From: Nitzschia sp. DOCU1
Taxonomy: Eukaryota > Bacillariophyta > Bacillariophyceae > Bacillariales > Bacillariaceae
Assembly (NCBI GenBank): GCA_951394045.1
Contig: OX595991.1
Location: 1-64,000 of the forward strand
Direction: 5' to 3'
Length of the DNA: 64,000 bases
Shown piece after piece: positions 61,197-64,000 of the stretch; position 1 is the stretch's first letter; every line of letters starts with the position of its first letter. The position numbers and the translations under genes are program-made. The notes under the pieces are model-generated. The model saw only the letters and a list, made by a program, of their open reading frames with translations, did not search any database and was not told the DNA's origin.

Positions 61197-61901
61197 CTAT
61201 ACAGTATTCAATGGCTTGCCCCCAAAAAAGAATTGTTGATGTTGCAACTTCAATTTCTTGTGTTGCGTTTGTTCACATTGTCGACTTTGACGACGACATG
61301 CCTTGCGAACTTCTTGTTCACTGTACTTTGGTTGAATGATTTGCAAACGTTGTTCGGCCGTGAGTTTGGAGCACCATTGATTTTGTTCTTTTCCGCACTC
61401 CAAAGCAGGAACACTGGATTCGGAAGTATATTGCCAATCCAACTCCAAGGGACATCCTTGACTACAGTAAGGATGATCGCCGAGAATTTGTGGATACACG
61501 CGAATGTTGGCAGTGCCAAAGCGTACGTGTTTGTTAGACGAGCAAGTCGGCGGGTGATTAGTAGCAGACGAGCAGCAAGTACTGTCCACTGAAGCGTCCG
61601 GACTAATCACGAGTGATTCATCATCGACATTGACGCCACACAAGTCTTCTTCGTCATCGTCATCATCTTGCAAGGGACATTTCGTGGTATGACTGGAAGC
61701 CGTCGAAGCGGTGGAGCGATCACTATCACACCGAATACGCTGCGCCGCAGCCTTCTCGGGGGAAGTACTGGACGTTATTGTCAACTGTTCAGGGTCTTCT
61801 TCCATCATATTTTCACTCGAGGCTTTGCTGCGAGGTAATCGCAAGGCACTGCCCAGTCGGATCAGTTTACTCAACGAGGGGCGGGGATTGCGGCGTCCCA
61901 T
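61197..61901 (-). CDS. GDHP..GCPL-module protein, 234 aa
   Basis: The ATG at 61901 (MGRRNPRPSLSKLIRLGS) gives 234 residues. The core is HVRFGTANIRVYPQILGDHP followed by YCSQGCPLELDW (residues ~135-166), and the helical module is KYSEQEVRKACRRQ (~200-213). This is the third and clearest family member in the window. The N-terminal third is basic then acidic (DDDDDEEDLCGVNVDDE) with Ser/Thr runs. The end is Gln/Lys-rich. No signal peptide. Function unknown. Confidence 0.8.
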   Translation of the reverse strand: MGRRNPRPSLSKLIRLGSALRLPRSKASSENMMEEDPEQLTITSSTSPEKAAAQRIRCDSDRSTASTASSHTTKCPLQDDDDDEEDLCGVNVDDESLVISPDASVDSTCCSSATNHPPTCSSNKHVRFGTANIRVYPQILGDHPYCSQGCPLELDWQYTSESSVPALECGKEQNQWCSKLTAEQRLQIIQPKYSEQEVRKACRRQSRQCEQTQHKKLKLQHQQFFFGGKPLNTV

Positions 61902-63789
61902 GGTTACGTTTGTGTTTGTAGTTGTGTTGTGGATTCGCAAAAGTTTATATTCTCTCGTGACTGTTCATGAAAGGCGCAACAATAATAACAATAACAACAG
62001 AGAGGGAGGTGTAGAGTAGTGTGACAAAGAGATGTAACGATGTATTGTATGTAGAGATTGAAAGGAAGTGAGAGTCAAATTGTGACCCTCTCCTCAAAGT
62101 GATGTTGCTCTATCGTAATCTTGTTCGATCGTGAAAGTAACGCGAGAACCGAAAAGCGAAGGAACTACGCGCAGCCATTCACTGCCAGATGCAATTACGA
62201 CGTAGGCGGGTATGGGGAGTATCGGCGATTGGCCTCTTGCGTAGACTTGCCTAAAAAGTCTACTACCAACGACATTTTTCCATCGAACGCTTTCCTATCA
62301 CGGACCAATCGCAGTTTGCGCTAGTCCGGAAGTGGAATTCATTCGTCACACAGCAGCTCTCGCCGTTGGGTCCGTTAGATTCGTACGGTAGCATGCAAGA
62401 GGTCGAGAAACCAAGTCCCACCGATAACACGACAATTACGCTATTTGCCAAGCATTCGAGCTCTATTCAATATGAGTGGCCATCCTTCCAATCGAAAATT
62501 TAATTAGAGGAATGGCGACAACGAAATTCGGATTGGGGGACCAGAAGCCCCGCAAGTACAACTTTGCCGTTAACCTGCCACTATGAGCAACGAGGAAGCC
62601 CTTTTTATCTCTCGACGACATGGCACGTAATGTAATTCGTCCAATAGACTTGCAATCCCTCAAAACATTTAATGCCGACTTCCATGATTCTTCCGAGTTC
62701 CGGAACTTTACTTATTGTTCAGGGATGATGTCGTCGGTCGTCGTACTTTAACCCAGCCGGCACCATACGAAAACGCTATCATTGGGCGTTGTGAACCGCA
62801 ACGTACTTTTGCTTTATGGATGGATTCGGAAGCAAACGTCATTGAGTCCAAGTAATCCATACGACCAACTAGATTATGAACACGGAATCAGCAGCGAGAG
62901 ACGCTACCTACAATAGTATGTAGCTGGAGATGGAAGAAGCGACCTGCACAACCTATCATGGTGTTCTTGGTTGTTGTTGTTGTTGTTGTTTGTTGGATCC
63001 TACTAGCCCCAAGGATGATGTTGCAGATGTTTCTAGTATTGTTGTTGTTGTTTCTGCAGGCCGCCGCGCCGTAGTATGGCACATAGTAGTATCGTACCGT
63101 TGATCGGTGGTGCACCAAAGAATAGACTGCCTATCTAGTAGCAGCATCATTACTATAGCTATTCCAGAAGCTAGTAGTAGGAGGGTAGATGTAGCGTCGA
63201 GGAATAAACCATTGTTGTTATTACGGGTATGCGTACACGTTCCCGTTTCTTCGGGTGGATGACGACGTCAAAATGTCGTAGAACCTACGCATTTCAGGTA
63301 TCCTCTGCGCAATGTTGATCTCAGACACACTGGACTTTATTTATTATTGCACCTTATCCCACTGGGATAGGGCCGAAGTCCCGCGCCTATAAAGAATTAA
63401 TGTTTTTTTGGTTGCACGTCATATTAATTACATCAAAAGGCTTCGCTATGCAGTGTCGTTATTTAATCTCACTATGAAAGAGCATAATGGTCCCTGGAGA
63501 ATCATCTTTCTACCGGGTCCAGTGGTACTATGACAGATCGAGGAAATGGGCTTGCATTCGGGAATGACAGTCGAGGGAGAATGTTGCAGATGTGCGTGTG
63601 CAGATTGTTGTGTCTCTGTGTTGCAATCGAACTGAACCAGTGCTCGAGACTTCACGGCAGCAGCAACAGCAGCAGCAGCAGCCCCAGAAGCTAGCTGTGG
63701 CTCGGTAGAAAGGGGAAAGCTAGCAATGGCCTAGTAGTCTAACTAGCAAGAAGAACGGCCCACTTCTGCTACTGTAAGAAAGAAAGAAT
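61902..63789. other. Divergent intergenic region with microsatellites
   Basis: 1.9 kb without a supported gene lies between divergent genes. It contains (AAC/GTT)n runs at ~61978-62000 and 62966-62995, a (CAG)n run at ~63655-63682 and AT-rich stretches near 63330-63440. All ORFs are short with non-ATG starts or repetitive composition. Confidence 0.5.
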
Positions 63790-64000
63790 ATGCCGCTCCC
63801 AAGCGACATGATGATGAACCCAGCTAATAACGGTGGCAGCCAGCACAGCACATCCTCGTCTTTTGATATTTGCGAGAAGCACGCCAACAAGAATCCCATG
63901 TTTGACCCGCGTCATCACACATCATCTTCAGGAGGAGGAGGAGCAGACGCAGACTCTTCCTCCTCCTCCTCCTCCTCTTCTTCTTCTTCCTGCTGTGGTG
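63790..64000 (+). CDS. Partial hypothetical protein with Ser/Gly-rich N-terminus, runs off the window
   Basis: The ATG at 63790 opens a frame that stays open to the window end (70 codons). It begins MPLPSDMMMNPANNGGSQH, continues with FDICEKHANKNPMFDPRHH, then a Gly run and a run of about twelve Ser encoded by TCC/TCT repeats, then Cys-Cys-Gly. No signal peptide is visible. The rest of the gene lies outside the window, so neither product nor exon structure can be judged. Confidence 0.55.
   Translation, partial: MPLPSDMMMNPANNGGSQHSTSSSFDICEKHANKNPMFDPRHHTSSSGGGGADADSSSSSSSSSSSSCCG

Overview
The window is one end of a eukaryotic chromosome, most likely from a diatom and probably a raphid pennate one. 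It opens with 413 bp of CCCTAA telomere repeat. The genes behind it are dense and intron-poor. Where introns can be read they are short (80-145 bp) with GT..AG ends. Several predicted proteins carry short motifs that I associate with stramenopile or diatom proteomes, including a GDHP..GCPL module and a VSF..WYS module. I cannot name the species.

Layout: 1-413 is the terminal telomere. 414-4548 is a subtelomere of head-to-tail repeat units. Each unit has the same right end, a polypyrimidine tract running into one or two CCCTAA motifs, and a different left end. Two gene fragments begin exactly at such internal telomeric motifs (3119 and 4549). From 5834 unique genes begin: two hypothetical genes, then an apparently complete Tc1/mariner-type DNA transposon (9857-13330). 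The transposon has ~218-bp terminal inverted repeats, a TA target duplication, a DD38E transposase and a second, coiled-coil gene.

13.5-28 kb holds an alpha/beta hydrolase, a lysine/serine/histidine repeat protein, a membrane-anchored GH5 beta-glucanase-like enzyme (2 exons), a ubiquitin-activating enzyme E1, a hypothetical VSF..WYS protein and a class-3 lipase. 29-48 kb holds a second VSF-type protein, a TPR protein, a four-helix membrane protein, a disordered protein, a GDHP-module protein, an F-box protein, a 1431-residue STAND-type ATPase and a membrane 2-oxoglutarate oxygenase fused to Tudor/SH3-like modules. A decayed tandem duplication lies between the TPR and four-helix genes.

48.9-64 kb holds a five-exon secreted protein with three beta/gamma-crystallin-like modules and a Cys-rich tail, and a cytosolic-type transketolase flanked by inverted copies of one minisatellite. 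It also holds a Cys-rich gene fragment, a hypothetical gene, two further GDHP-module genes and the start of a gene that leaves the window. The genes do not form a visible pathway; most look like independent housekeeping or lineage-specific genes. The items most worth following up are the telomere-seeded repeat array, the two-gene DD38E element and the GDHP-module family.
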